Shown piece after piece: positions 24,291-36,833 of a stretch of DNA of 64,000 nt. The DNA is taken from NCBI GenBank assembly GCA_905250115.1, contig CAJNOI010000196.1, positions 91,076 through 155,075 on the forward strand, in the 5' to 3' direction. Every line of letters starts with the position of its first letter. The first letter of the stretch is position 1. The notes under the pieces were generated by a model. It saw only the letters and a program-made list of their open reading frames with translations. It made no database searches and had not been told where the DNA came from. Position numbers and translations under genes: made by a program. The stretch is from Adineta steineri (lineage: Eukaryota > Rotifera > Eurotatoria > Adinetida > Adinetidae).

Positions 24291-26207
24291 TCTAAATATT
24301 TTAAAATAAAAAGTTCATAGTTTAATTTTACTATTCATAAAATATAAAAAGAATAACCTTGAATAGTTCTATGAAATAGTAAAATGAGACAATAAATATG
24401 ACAATAATTGTATAAAATAAAATAAAAAAAGAAATAAGAGCTAAAACAAGGTCATCCTTATTTTCTTTTTCTTCTTTCTCCTTTTTTTAAATGCAAATAA
24501 AGAAGTGTGGTATGTGTTAAATTCTAAGTGTAAAAAAAAAAGAGAAAACGACGAATAAGAAGAAGCAATGACATCAACAGTAGAAACATGTATGCGGTGC
24601 AAGCAACTAAGGTATTAATTTAGATAACAATAAAAAAACAAGAAAGAAGAGAACAATGCGTAGGAAGACAAAAAAAAACGAGAATATAAAATAAAAAAGA
24701 AAGAAAAATGTAATGAAGAAGAAATATACAATCAATAGAATTAGATTTTTGTTTATCGAAATAATGAACGTGACATGTCAGAATTGTCACATTGATGAGT
24801 GAACACTTCCTATCCGTCTTAGTCTTCTTATTTGAGCATGAGCGGAAAAGATCGATGAAGTAAATGAATAAGAAAAAAAAAAGAAATAAAATACGTAATT
24901 TCAATCAAGATGGCGTGACCAGTAAAGGATTAAAATAAATCAACATACACATACATACATAGTTATTTATTTTTATCAACATCACGCAAGTTTTATTTTA
25001 AGGCGAAGAAGAAAAGAAACAACAAAAACTTTTAATTCACCTTCTACTTATTTCTTTTTTTTTCTTCGCTTCTATAAAAACAACATATCATCATATCAGA
25101 TTATCTTTTATTAGTAACGAAAAGCAAATAAATTACTCGTTTTCTTACTAACAAATCAAAAAACCGTTATTAATATAACATTTTTTTTTTCTCTTTTTTT
25201 TTGACAGTCATCTGTCGTTTGTCTTCATCACGTTGATTAGATGAACATGATATTTATAACCTTCTACTATACACTGTTTATTTACGAAAAAGACAATGCT
25301 GAGTTCTTTAATATTCTTTTTACATTATGAATGAATTTTAACGATGCAAAAGATAATAGACTTAATGGATGAAACTAGTAACTTATTCATATTAGAGACG
25401 ATAGTTCAGACTATATTTGAAAGGCTTTTTCTCTAATGAGTTCTGACTAACGGAATAAATAATTAAATAAATGAGTTCCGGATCTGTATTTTGTCTATAG
25501 ATAATTCAAATTATATAAAAGAAAAAGAACTAGAAGAAAATCGAAGCCATATCTTATTCTATAGCTTAATAAATTAAATCAAATATATATGTATATTTCA
25601 TTAATTCTGTCACGATTTATTTAATAAGCGAAATTTTTGCCTAGAAATAAATAAATATGTCCGAAATTTTATTGACTTGATTTCAATCTATACATACTGA
25701 CTTACTGGATCAGAAATTAATAATGTCGTATAATCGATAATAAACACATTCGATCTATTCTTTTTATCAGTAATATTTAGTCCAAAAAAAAAAGAGAAGA
25801 AACAGAAAAGATAGACATTTTTATTAGAGATTAGAGCATCCTACATCGTGTAAGAAGGTCATAATGTTCCCTAAAGCTTATCGAATGTTCGTCTTCTCGA
25901 TGGCATTAATTAGTAATCTAAAGGATATTGCTTAAATATGCGTCATAGTTTATTATTGAAATATATAAAAGAATACATAATTCAATCAAAACATCTATCA
26001 AAGAAAAATTCATATTTATGATTACGAAGTAGTCAGATAAAAATGGTTGATCTTTTAATAGGTAATATTGATTATTGACATAGTACTATTAATACAAAAT
26101 AAATAATAAAATCGTAGTTATTTTTATCTCATTCATTTAACAACTTTTCGTATCGTTTTTTAAGATTATATTTGTTTAAAAGATCACTATTTACAATTGT
26201 AATCAAA
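24291..26207. other. Intergenic, no gene recognised
   Basis: AT-rich with many A- and T-tracts. It separates two genes on opposite strands whose 5' ends face each other, so promoters of both must lie here. No conserved element can be picked out by eye. Confidence 0.5.
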
Positions 26208-26470
26208 ATGTCAATAAATAATAGTACACCTAACAATTATTCTTGGACATTAAATGCCACTATGTTTGATTCATAGCTGGTAATTTATTTTATCAATTAC
26301 GAAATGAAATGCGACAAATAGGTGAACATGTACCACGTGATATTTCAATTTCAGATACGTTAATAACTCAAAACAAGGATGAATATGAACCATTTTTTCG
26401 ACATCCGGCTGATGAACAACCTGAACTTATATCTTGGACACCGACAGCATTACAAATTCAATCATGCTGA
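26208..26470 (+). CDS. Small unknown protein, 69 residues, one intron
   Basis: A 16-base first exon (26208-26223, MSINN) and a second exon (26277-26470) are separated by a 53-base GT..AG intron, the usual size in this window. The joined frame is 70 codons long and uninterrupted. The product contains FYQLRNEMRQIGEHVPRDIS, DEYEPFFRHPADEQPE and LISWTPTALQIQSC. The composition is clearly protein-like, unlike random frames nearby. It has no signal peptide or membrane segment. The first-exon join is the weak point: without it, only the second exon frame is supported. Family not recognised. Confidence 0.55.
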
Positions 26471-26665
26471 GAAATATTTTAATGGTGAACATTTAGATAA
26501 TTTTAGATTGATGAGAAGAAATCGACTGTTTATTTTTAGTCTTTGATGGATTGAGTATCTATATACATTGTTATTAATGAAATCTGAACATGTTTAAAGC
26601 AATATATTCTAAGTTTTCAAATAAAAGTATTACATAGTAGATGAAATCATTAACAAAAAAATTAT

Positions 26666-27970
26666 TCAAATTAACCTATGGAAGTTTATGCTTGCATCAG
26701 TTGTTATTATTAATTTATTTCTATGAAATAGATTAATACGACATGGCTTTTCATTATATGTACTTGTTTCCAATATTTTACCATCTGAAGAGATATGTAT
26801 AAGACTCGATGTATTATAATCTGATAATAACCAATGTCCATGATTAAGAGAGCAACATGATAGATAACCATCGCTATATACGACATCTAATTTAAGTGAC
26901 CATAATCGTTCGAAAGTTTTTGATAATTTTAATTCTATTCGTTTTTCTTTTTCTACAAGATCGACAATTATCATAGCTATTGTTTCATTTTTACACACAG
27001 TTCCTATAATCATTTGACGTCGCGTACAAGTCTCGGGTGATTTCCATTCTTTTTCAAATTGAATAGACGGTAATAAGCTATATTGTAAAATTGATGAACC
27101 ACAAAATAATGTAGAGAGAAACAAAGATGTATCAGAACATGTACATGACCAACATCTTCGATCTTGATCTATGGGTATACGTTGAATTAACATTGTATTC
27201 GGATCCAGAATGAAGATAGTATGTCGATCTAATAGAATAAATTGAGCCAATGTTGATGACCAACACATATCATAAACATGATCAAAATTTTCTTGACTTT
27301 TCCTAATTACTGTTAGATTCTGATCCATCAAATATAAATCTAATCCTTGATGTATCAAACAAAACTGCTCATTAATTGCTATATGTTGGCGACCACCATT
27401 CATACGATCTATTGTTTTGTAAGGAGGTATGAGTGATGATAATTTAAATTGAGGTAGGTGTAATTCTTCAATCTGAATTAAACTATGATCAATAGCTAAT
27501 GAACGACTAATAACATCAAAACGTGTATACTCTATATTATCTATATCATGTTCAGTTTTATGAATAGCTTTTTGCAGTAAATCAATATCTGTCATTGTTG
27601 TTTCTTGTTTTTGAATAAGTTCATCAATTATGAAATTTATCCTTAGAATTTCATTTCGTTGTCGTTCAATTTTTTCATTTATACGTTGATCAATCTTTTG
27701 ACATGTTTGTTCAAATATATCATCAATTATTTTGTAACAACTAGCACGCCATTTTTCAAGTTTTTGACGAGATTCATCAGTCACTATATTAAGATTAAAT
27801 GCTTGAAGACGATTATTTAGTATATTAATTTCATCAGCAAATGTATTCAATTGTAAATTTGGTAAATTATCATGTTCATTAAAATGACTACGACAAAAAT
27901 TCTTTTTACAACAATGACATTGTGTACGTGACGAACTTTTGCACATTTCTACAGAACATTGTTCCGACAT
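26666..27970 (-). CDS. B-box-like zinc finger, coiled-coil and beta-propeller protein
   Basis: Intronless, 434 residues. Residues 5-33 carry Cys/His in a B-box-like spacing (C5, C10, C18, C21, C26, H29, H33), expected to bind zinc. Residues about 45-160 are heptad-like and charged (coiled coil). From about 185 on, repeated strands with W or L near the ends (MCWSSTLAQFILLDRHTIFI, SCTCSDTSLFLSTLF, LSCCSLNHGHWLLSDY) suggest a propeller like those in TRIM/NHL proteins. There is no RING domain, so ubiquitin-ligase activity is not supported. Intronless genes of this layout are multiplied in bdelloids; that statement is from general knowledge. Confidence 0.75.
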   Translation of the reverse strand: MSEQCSVEMCKSSSRTQCHCCKKNFCRSHFNEHDNLPNLQLNTFADEINILNNRLQAFNLNIVTDESRQKLEKWRASCYKIIDDIFEQTCQKIDQRINEKIERQRNEILRINFIIDELIQKQETTMTDIDLLQKAIHKTEHDIDNIEYTRFDVISRSLAIDHSLIQIEELHLPQFKLSSLIPPYKTIDRMNGGRQHIAINEQFCLIHQGLDLYLMDQNLTVIRKSQENFDHVYDMCWSSTLAQFILLDRHTIFILDPNTMLIQRIPIDQDRRCWSCTCSDTSLFLSTLFCGSSILQYSLLPSIQFEKEWKSPETCTRRQMIIGTVCKNETIAMIIVDLVEKEKRIELKLSKTFERLWSLKLDVVYSDGYLSCCSLNHGHWLLSDYNTSSLIHISSDGKILETSTYNEKPCRINLFHRNKLIITTDASINFHRLI

Positions 27971-30014
27971 TTCCTAATAAAACAAATAATTAACTAAATT
28001 ATATATAATTGATTGTTCGTGATAATACTAATAAAATAAAAACAAGAAAAATGAGTATTGTGTGTACTCATATGTTATCAGTTATTTGTCCAAGAAACAT
28101 AGTTTAACCGCACGATAATAAAATGTTGATACTGCGAATTTCGTTTGCATTATAATGAAACGACAGATGGTGTCACTTGTTAAATACATATTTACATGTT
28201 TTCATAATACAGAATACCTATTAATATTAATCTTATATTTTCAATAAATTAAGAATAGAAAAAAAAATCTAATGTTATTTTATATGGCATTGTTATTACA
28301 CTATTAAATGAATACCTCACACATCGACATAACAGTCTTCCTATGTATGTTCAATGAAAATAACCTATTAATTATTCTCTAATCAATACAAGTTTTTATA
28401 ACATTATTAAACCGACTAATTGAATTCATATTGTTTACAATGAGTTGATATATATCATGTTATTGAATAGTTAATCAATTGTTTATTCGATTAATATGAA
28501 TATACATATTCTTAAATATTAATCGAGTTTATCTATTCAGCAGTTTGTAACTTATAACATCCTTGACAACAATGTCAAACAAAAACTTCACTAGGGAATT
28601 CATTTTTCAATTCTTTTGTAAGTTATAAGTAGAAATATATTGATCGAAGACTCGATCATGCATATTTATTACTATCATGCTGCCTCTTTGATTACTCTTA
28701 AATATACTTATTCCGGCATGCAAACAAAATAAAAAATACACTTTCATTAGAAATATTCTTTCCGTTCTATATAAAAAAACTATTTTTCTTTCTATTAAGC
28801 ATATTCCGAATACAAAAAAAAATCAACGAGAATCATTCCATTGCTTATAAATTCGATAATGACACACAAGTGATTCAATTTCCTGCTCATATCTTTAACT
28901 TGCTTGCCAATTCTTTTTTTCAGGGTCACCTTTTTTTCTTTCTCTCTTTTTTCTCTATTTAATATTACGTAACTTCATGCGTGCACTCTGTCGTAAAACA
29001 CGACTCAAGCAGATTGTATGTGTTCACACTAGCGATACATGAAGGGGAATTATGCGTGTGTGTGTGTGTGTATAGGTTCTCTTCTCGTTTTTTTCTCTCT
29101 TATTTTACTATACTCACATATACCTGTATGAATTCGGTCATCTCCATTAAGCAAAGAGGAAAAAAATCATTTTGATTCCAGTCGATACTTTAGTCGTTGA
29201 AAAAAAGTATTTTGCATCTGTTTTAAGTCTTTCTTGGATTCCATTAAAGGTAAGTGTAGATCACTTAAATTATTTAAATAATTTTCTTCATCGTAAATTC
29301 ATCATTAACAAAATTTTCTTCTTTTCTTTGTGTATAATGAGGCAGGCGTATATTTATATGAGAAATAGAACGTCATCTTAAATTACATATTCACTTGTAT
29401 TCAATGCCAATGAGTTTTGACTTATATAGATAACATTAAACTGTTCTATTCGTACTTTTTCTTTTTCTCTTTTTTTTCTGTTTAAGAATAAATCATTCGA
29501 CCTTTAACTAAGAACAGAAAAAAGGTATGATCGATTTTTAGGAAGGAAGTGATTTCTTTTTCTCGTTCGTTGCTTTTTGTAGTCAATCATGATATCGTAG
29601 TTTTTCTCTTTTTTTTTACAAAGCTCGCCTAATAGGATTTTCTTTGACCGCCACAAGTAATGAATCAGTTGAAAAGAACATCATGATGAGATAGGATAGG
29701 ACACATATGCTCAATCTTGTTGAATAGAGGAGGAAGAAAAAGTTATCTTGAATTGAGTAGATGAAAAAGAACAAAAAATGAGTTATACCATCCTTAACAA
29801 TAGGACAAAAAAGTGCGTGCATGAGAAAGAAAGGATTTGATTTCATCTGTTACTTACATTTGCATCATGAGCGAGAATATATGATAAAGTAAGATAAAAA
29901 GAATGCAACGTTTAAAACTTTGTTTGCATTTGAAACGAACAAAGATATTCGATTCATTTGTTTTGAACTCAGAACAAGTTCAAGGTTTCATGCATATATA
30001 TATATATTTTTAGA
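27971..30014. other. Intergenic, no gene recognised
   Basis: Both flanking genes point away from this region, so both promoters are expected here. It contains a TG microsatellite at about 29054-29072 and T-rich tracts. Short open frames at 28981-29381 and 29616-29846 show no domain and run through simple sequence. Confidence 0.55.
29054..29072. repeat. (GT)n microsatellite
   Basis: Uninterrupted GT run of about 19 bases. Confidence 0.9.
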
Positions 30015-31256
30015 ATGAAATTTGTCTTAGTAACTATTGTATTATGTGCGACTATTTATGTCGCATATGGAATGAAATTACTTGCTTCATCATCACGTCA
30101 ATTAAATCGTCGAGAAACTAAATTAGTCAAACGATTAGTCAAACGACAAGCTTTGAATGGTAGGACATAATCGAAATATATCGTACATTTTAATTTTTAT
30201 TCATTTAGATCCAAATTGCGATCGTCGTACTTGTAATGTACCTAATTGTGGCAAAGATTTTGTAGCAGCTGCTTTACCAGGAGAATGCTGCGAAAAATGT
30301 GTACCATGGGAATACGCTTCAAGTTTAGGTTTGCAATATCCACAAGCACCACCACCACCACAACCAGCCTATGATCCACGAGCACAACAAGCTTATCCAT
30401 ATAATCAATATCCATATAATCAACCACAACCACAACCACAACAATATCAACCACAACGCGTTGATGTTTATATATTTGGACCTGAGGATGGTGCTCGTGT
30501 ATCTGCTGGACAAAGTATTTATTTTGATTGTGAAGTTGTTTCACCATATAATCAATATGCTCAACCACGTTGGTCACGATCTGGCAATCAAGTTAATCAC
30601 ATTTTATATTATAGCTAATAAAATATATATATATTTTTTTCTTTTCATGTTTTAGCCATTACCATATAAAGTGCAGAGTACAACGCTTCCAGGTAATCGT
30701 AAACTTGCACGACTTGCAATTCCTGATGCAACTCAGAGTGATGCTGGTCGATATGAATGTAATGGTGGTACTGGTAATGCAAATGATCAAGCTTCAATTG
30801 ATTTACAAGTACATTATTTTTCTATTATATTCATATTGTAATCATTTTTGTTTTAAGGTAACTGAAGGTGGTTATTATCCTCGACAACCAGCACAACCTC
30901 AACCACAACCACAACCACAGCCGCAAGCACAATATCCTCCATATGATCCATATAATCAATATCCATATAATCAACCAAATTATTATCCTGCTCAACCACA
31001 GCCACAACCACAACCTCGTCCTCAACCTCAACCACAAACTCAACCTCCGCCACAGCCAGCTGCTGACGATGGAGGTAACGATGAAGGAGATGAGGGTGAA
31101 GATGCTGGCATAGATGAAGATCAAGAACCAGCAGCTGAAGCAACAACAACAATAAAAACAACAACTCCACAAGCATCTGCAGCTCAGGAAGAAGGTGGTG
31201 AAGGTGGAGAAGATGAAGGTGAATATCCTGAAGATTATACGGAAAATGACAAGTAA
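30015..31256 (+). CDS. Secreted protein with VWC-like and Ig modules and Pro-Gln repeats
   Basis: Four exons, 30015-30159, 30209-30591, 30656-30808 and 30858-31256, total 360 codons including the stop (359 residues). A signal peptide (MKFVLVTIVLCATIYVAYG) is followed by a dibasic stretch (KRLVKRLVKRQ). A half von-Willebrand-C-like Cys motif comes next (CDRRTCNVPNCGKDF..CCEKC). A Pro/Gln/Tyr linker then leads to an Ig-like module, from DVYIFGPEDGARVSAGQSIY and FDCEV to DAGRYECNGG, with the two Cys and the D-x-G-x-Y-x-C signature. The tail has PQPQPQ arrays, then is strongly acidic with a Thr-rich part that may be O-glycosylated. The product is likely extracellular matrix. The low-complexity DNA creates long shadow frames on both strands. 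Confidence 0.85.
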
Positions 31257-34200
31257 TAAACGAAAAAAACGAATAATATGTAGTAATAGTAGTAATTAAA
31301 CACAGCCAAGCGAATTCTATTTTCTATCTCGCGTTTATAACAACACTAGAATAGATTTATTCAATTCATTCATTCATTCATACAGTTCTTTTTTTTTCTT
31401 GTATGTTGTGTCTTTTTCTATAATTAATAATTGTCGTCTTTTCTTTCCATTTTGTTTTTATTAAAAATATAGAAATGTCACTAATTAATCTATATGATAT
31501 TGCACTATTGTTGATATAAAATAATTAACTTCTTATTATTTCAACAAACAAAGATATATGTATACATACTTTTTCAAGTATCTATTCTCTTTCTATTATG
31601 TCATTCTTTGTATAGTCCTATAAGATAAAACATGGTATATACATTATGAACAGTTTTATCTATAGTAGTTTGATTAATTGAATTGATATTACATATTAAA
31701 GTATCTAGAATATTGCAAGATTATATTTTATCTTGTTTTAAAATGGTCATGACAGATATGAAGAGTTAAGCAAAATTCAGAAAGAATTTTTCTTGTTCAA
31801 ACATATATAAGTGGAACGGACATAAGTATTATCATGTACGATATGAATATATTGCTTTAATTAATGACACATCTGATTAATCTCACAAGTAGAATTAGTT
31901 TTTATAAGAATATCATCAAAATAAAAAAATCTCGTATTCTGTGAAACAATTTTCAGACTCAAACAGAAAAAATGTCATTCAATGTTGTTAAAAACACAAT
32001 TCAGATACATGTCTTAGTAACATAACAAGCACAACTCGTAAAACTTCATAACCTTATTTCAAACCTTGATCAGTGAATTAATTTTATTATCAATATATAA
32101 CAATTGTCCAATATTTCAGTTATTATTACCTGCTCATACATGTAAACTATTGATTTAAAACAATTCGTATATAAGACGAATGTTGTAGATTGTTTATCTT
32201 AAAGTTTTTTCATGAGCTTTGATTGTAATATGAATAAATGATTGGTTCGGTAGTAATTGGTATTGACCTTACACGAGTGCAAATAGTACATTCAATATAA
32301 AGATAATAAATTTATACCTTTTTTTATTGATTGTTAAAATATATAAAATGTATTTTTAGTTTTGTTTTTTATTGAGTAGTGTAAGTTAAAAATAAATCTG
32401 TTAACAGCTATGAAAAGAATCTATTTTCCTAGCAGTCGACATGATTATTTAATAGTCTAAAAATTGAAGATGTTTGAATAATAAACTTTTATTATTTTAT
32501 CGCGTTTTGGATTAAAAAGGACGTTTTTATAACAGTTGTTGTCGCGTACTCAGAATTACTTGAAGATAATAGAAATGATTATTTTATATAGTTTTCTCAA
32601 TAAACAGGATTATTATGATAAGATAAATCATAGATTTAGTTATAGCAAATAAAAGTAAAATTTACTGTTAATCATTTAAAGCGTGAAGAGTTTGTAAAAA
32701 ATTCTACGAACATTAAAAAGAGTAAAAAATCAATTACTTCAATTTTCTATATAATATTTAATTCTTTATTGAATCATATGAGTGACATCTTCATCAATAA
32801 ACATTTTTAAATGATTTTGATGGTGTTCAAAACCGAAAGATTTAATCATGTGAAAAATCAAAGCAATGATTGATATTTGATTTATTGTATTTTACATTTT
32901 TCGTATATTGAATCTATAAATAGACATACAGTCAAAGTTAATAATAGTATTTAAATGTGTAAAGCTTATCGCATTGATGATAAATTGTATCAATAAACTA
33001 TCACGCACAGATATAGACAAATGTTTTGCCATTGACAGTTAAGCGATGATTAATCCCGTGGGTTATTGAATTAAAAAACAACTTCAATTTTTTTTTCTTG
33101 TTAATTTACGCATGTCGATTAGCAACATTAGTATGACGTGTATATCATTCTATTTTTACTTCGATGGTACAATTATGATTGAAATATATGTGGGAAAATG
33201 GCACATACAAGAAAAAAAGCATGAAATAAAACATTGACATAGTCTATTCAGGTAGAGAAAATGTGGCTCAAAGGTTGATTTTTTATATTTATATATGTTA
33301 ATTGTTGTTCTGGGTATGGCGATAAACATATGCCTACAGATTTTACGAGACATAAAAAAATTCCTTTTGAAAAAGCAATAATTCGATACGAAAAATCGTC
33401 CGAAATTTTTGTTGTTTCTTTCTTATGACCGATGGTATGATCATCAATTGGTTGTATGAACTCAATCAATATGACTAAAATCATATATCTTTCTTTTTTT
33501 TTTCAAGTTCACATCAGTATATTTTATTTGTATATGTACATATATACTTATTGAAAAGGAACGGCAACATTGATAGTCTTTCTCTTTTTTTTTCATTATT
33601 CGAATATATACATATAGGTATGCTTTGAAAATGAATTTATTTTGTCCTTCAATAGCTGTAACATTGAAGAGAATGATGGTTTGCGTTGGTATGTGCTGTG
33701 CGTTGATGATATGTGTGCATTTTATGCGCAGTACATAGAAGGAGAAAAAGAGAGAGTGCGCGCGCGCGAAAGAGACATAGCAGAGTTGACGAAAAGAAAA
33801 GTACACTCTAGGAGTGACAAGCAGTAAAGAAAAAAATTCCATTAACATAAAACATATATCGAAATAGAATAAATGCTACATCGTTTTATATTTAAGTTTG
33901 TATAGGTAGAAAGATCATGTGAATATTGTTAACTTAAAGTACATATTGATATGTTAGTCTTGCTTTTTGACCGTGACATGTATGAGAATAAACAGGTTGA
34001 GACCTATCTAACATTTCTATTATATATATATATGTATATGTAGTTTTAAATGAACAAGAAATGAGTGACCGAGTTTATTACTATTATGACTGAACAAGGG
34101 AGTACAGTGAGTTAGTAAGAAGAAAGAAAGAAGAGAAAAAGAATAATAAAAGAACTGTAACCGCACCAGAGAGTAACGAATGAAGAAAAAGTTGCATCGA

Positions 34201-34552
34201 CTACAAACGAGCACACGCAACAGCTCCTTCGACTTGCGCCATTCGTCATTTGCTGTGCTTCTTCTTCTTCTTCTTCTTCTTCTTCTTCTTCTTCTTTTAC
34301 CTACTTCTTCTCTTTACCGTCACCGGTTTTACGACTGCAGTTGCTGTTAAAATAAAGAATGAAAAAGAAAAAAAAAAACGGAGAAAAAAAAAGAGCCTCC
34401 ATCAATATACTCGTCAACTCAAACATTTTTCTCTTTTTTTAACACTTTTACATAATTCGTCTCAGCATCTATATACTACTACTGACTTGTCATTCGTTCT
34501 TTTAAATTAGTTTTTATATACTTAAAAATCACACAAATTATTTCAAAATAAA
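31257..34552. other. Intergenic, no gene recognised
   Basis: About 3.3 kb, AT-rich, with an ATTC run near 31365-31380 and a CTT microsatellite near the right end. Minus-strand frames at 33156-33848 and a plus-strand frame at 33642-33827 overlap each other and lack domains; they are treated as chance. Confidence 0.5.
34258..34296. repeat. (CTT)n microsatellite
   Basis: About 39 bases of CTT repeats, roughly 260 bases upstream of the next start codon, probably in the promoter or 5' leader. Confidence 0.9.
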
Positions 34553-35636
34553 ATGGTTGTCTTTTGGAAAATCATCATAAGTGTCTTATTACTCTATACT
34601 ATTGGTAAGTGTTATAGTTTGTTATCTTTTTCTTTTTTTTCTCAGAGTAGGTGTGAGACAAGTAGATATCCTTGAGTATATGTCGACAACATACACATAA
34701 AAATTAAAATAGTGCCTATTTTTTTATGAAGTTTCAAAAGACATTCTTTTTGTTAATTTGAAATTAACAAGGATAAAAAAAACGAATGATTTTATTATCT
34801 TTGAATAAATCTACTTTCGTCGAAAGAAGATGAAGCAAAGGTTAGACAAGGATCAACAAGAAATCTATATACAATCGTATGTATGTATGCATGACAACAT
34901 ATTGACAATGACCTTTTCCATGAGAGAATATAACTATAAACGAATATTATTTCAAGTGTATTGACATTAATAAATCAATGCATCATTGATATATAATAAA
35001 TAATTTTCAAAAAAAAAACTGATCTCTATTTTAAGCAATCGATGGAAATCGTGCTCGTCGACGCCGTCGACAAACTTTATTAAATCCACCTTCTAATCCT
35101 CATAATCAAATGCCATTGCAACAAAATCCTCAAGGCCAACCTTCTCAACAACAAGGTGGTCAAAATGAAATTATATCAGGAAAACAAGGTGGTCGACAAT
35201 ATTATCCATATCAAGGTCAAACTGGTTATGGTTATGGTAGTGTCCAAGGTTTGAACTATCCATATGCTGGTGCAGGTGTTGGCTCATATAATTATGGATA
35301 TGGACAATGTAAGATAATAATAGTAAATATAAATTATTTATTCTAAAATTTTATTTAGATGGACAACAAGGACAAGGATTAGGAGGACAATATGGTGCTT
35401 ATTATAATCAATATCCAGGTTCAAGTAGTTTCTATGGAGGTTATAATAGTGCTGGTTATAATAGTGGTGGTTATAATAGTTATAATCGTCCTGGCTATTC
35501 AAATTATTATCCATCCTCAGGAAGTAATATGTATGGTGGATACTTTTGGAATGCCGGACAAAAGCACAATGTCAATATGTTTACTGTATTTCTTTCTTCA
35601 ATACTCACATGTATTATTTGTTTAATTACTGTTTGA
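34553..35636 (+). CDS. Gly/Tyr-rich secreted or lipid-anchored surface protein
   Basis: Three exons, 34553-34604, 35036-35308 and 35359-35636, total 201 codons including the stop (200 residues). A signal peptide (MVVFWKIIISVLLLYTIAI) is followed by a run of Arg (RARRRRRQ), a possible processing site. The middle is Gln/Asn/Pro-rich and then Gly/Tyr-rich, with repeats such as GYGYG and GGYNSAGYNSGGYNS. The last 20 residues are hydrophobic (MFTVFLSSILTCIICLITV) with no charged tail. This fits a GPI-anchor signal better than a membrane helix. Low-complexity Gly/Tyr repeats suggest a structural, glue or coat role. The first intron is 431 bases. No family match. Confidence 0.8.
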
Positions 35637-36833
35637 GCTTCATATAAGACTAATGACAAATAATATTACTCTCCACTAGAATGCTCATATGTGCTTTTTT
35701 TTAATGTAAATACCTCCATTAATATCTATACGTTTGCGTGTGTCCGTTTTCTTCTTTTATATTTTCACATATATTACAAAAAGGTTGTTTTTTTGACAAG
35801 CACCATATACTAAAGTTTTTTCTTGTTTGGTTGTACTTATTTTATAAACTGCTATATTTAGTTTAGACACGTTTCTTTTTTTTATCTTCTTTTTGATGTG
35901 TATCTTTGTCAATATGTTTCTAATAATAAGATCGAGAACTTCTTTAACATAACAGTAATACATTTTAATTCAGCGATTTTTGTTAAGAAAAGATATCTCA
36001 GAATTTATAGATAATAGAATAATTTTCTTTATTGCTGCTTTACATGTAATAAAATCTTGATTATCTTTGTTTTATAAAATGTAAAAGATTTTTCAAGTAA
36101 GCATTATTATAAACTGAATTATTTCTTGAATAAATATGTGCTTTTTATAATAACTATTGTTTCGTTGTAAATGATGCAGAAATTTATTTAAAACAATCTA
36201 ATCTGAATAATTTAACTTGGTAATATTTTAATAAATGATTTACTTTTTTTTTGTGATAAAAATATGACATAGATTTCGATAAAAAAAGAATCAATATTTA
36301 TTGAGTTAATCTTAGTTGCATGTGCTTCGCCTGATAGTTTAATCAGGATTAAGTATGATTATCATCACAAGATGAAAATATTATTCTTATATACTTCATT
36401 CAAGAAAGCTAAATTTATCTGCATACACAATTCATTTCTTTGCTAGTATATCAGTCAAAGACGATCTATGATATTCCTCCTACGATCACAAATGAGTTCA
36501 TGACGTTTATTTTCGTCATTTAAATACACATTAGTTGACTATTTTATAGTTTCTATTGAAATAGAAGCAAAAGAAAAGAATTTGCGATATGTACTTTTCG
36601 GACAAAAACGAGAAAAAGCACAATCTCATTAATAAAGCATAAACTCGATAGGTTTTTAATATTGTGAAATGCAATTATTCTGTCAAGATTAGTTATATTC
36701 TAATATTTATTTAATTAATATAATATATTACAACAAAAAATAATCTGACATTTAAGTATTGATATCTGCTAAGCATTGTTCAATTTCTCTAAATAAATAA
36801 AGCTTAATAGTAAATATATGAATTTAATCCTTA
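35637..36833. other. Intergenic between convergent genes
   Basis: AT-rich 3' flanks of the gene ending at 35636 (+) and the gene ending at 36834 (-). No exon-like stretch or repeat seen. Confidence 0.55.

Noticed and set aside
30242-30577. Long open frames on both strands over the Pro-Gln repeat gene (also 30831-31176)
   Set aside because: They are shadows of CAACCA-type repeats; the translations are runs of two or three residue types, with no start context, signal or splice support.
33156-33848. Overlapping minus-strand frames of 65-128 codons and a plus-strand 61-codon frame
   Set aside because: They overlap each other in different frames, run through T-tracts and show no domains or plausible exon borders.
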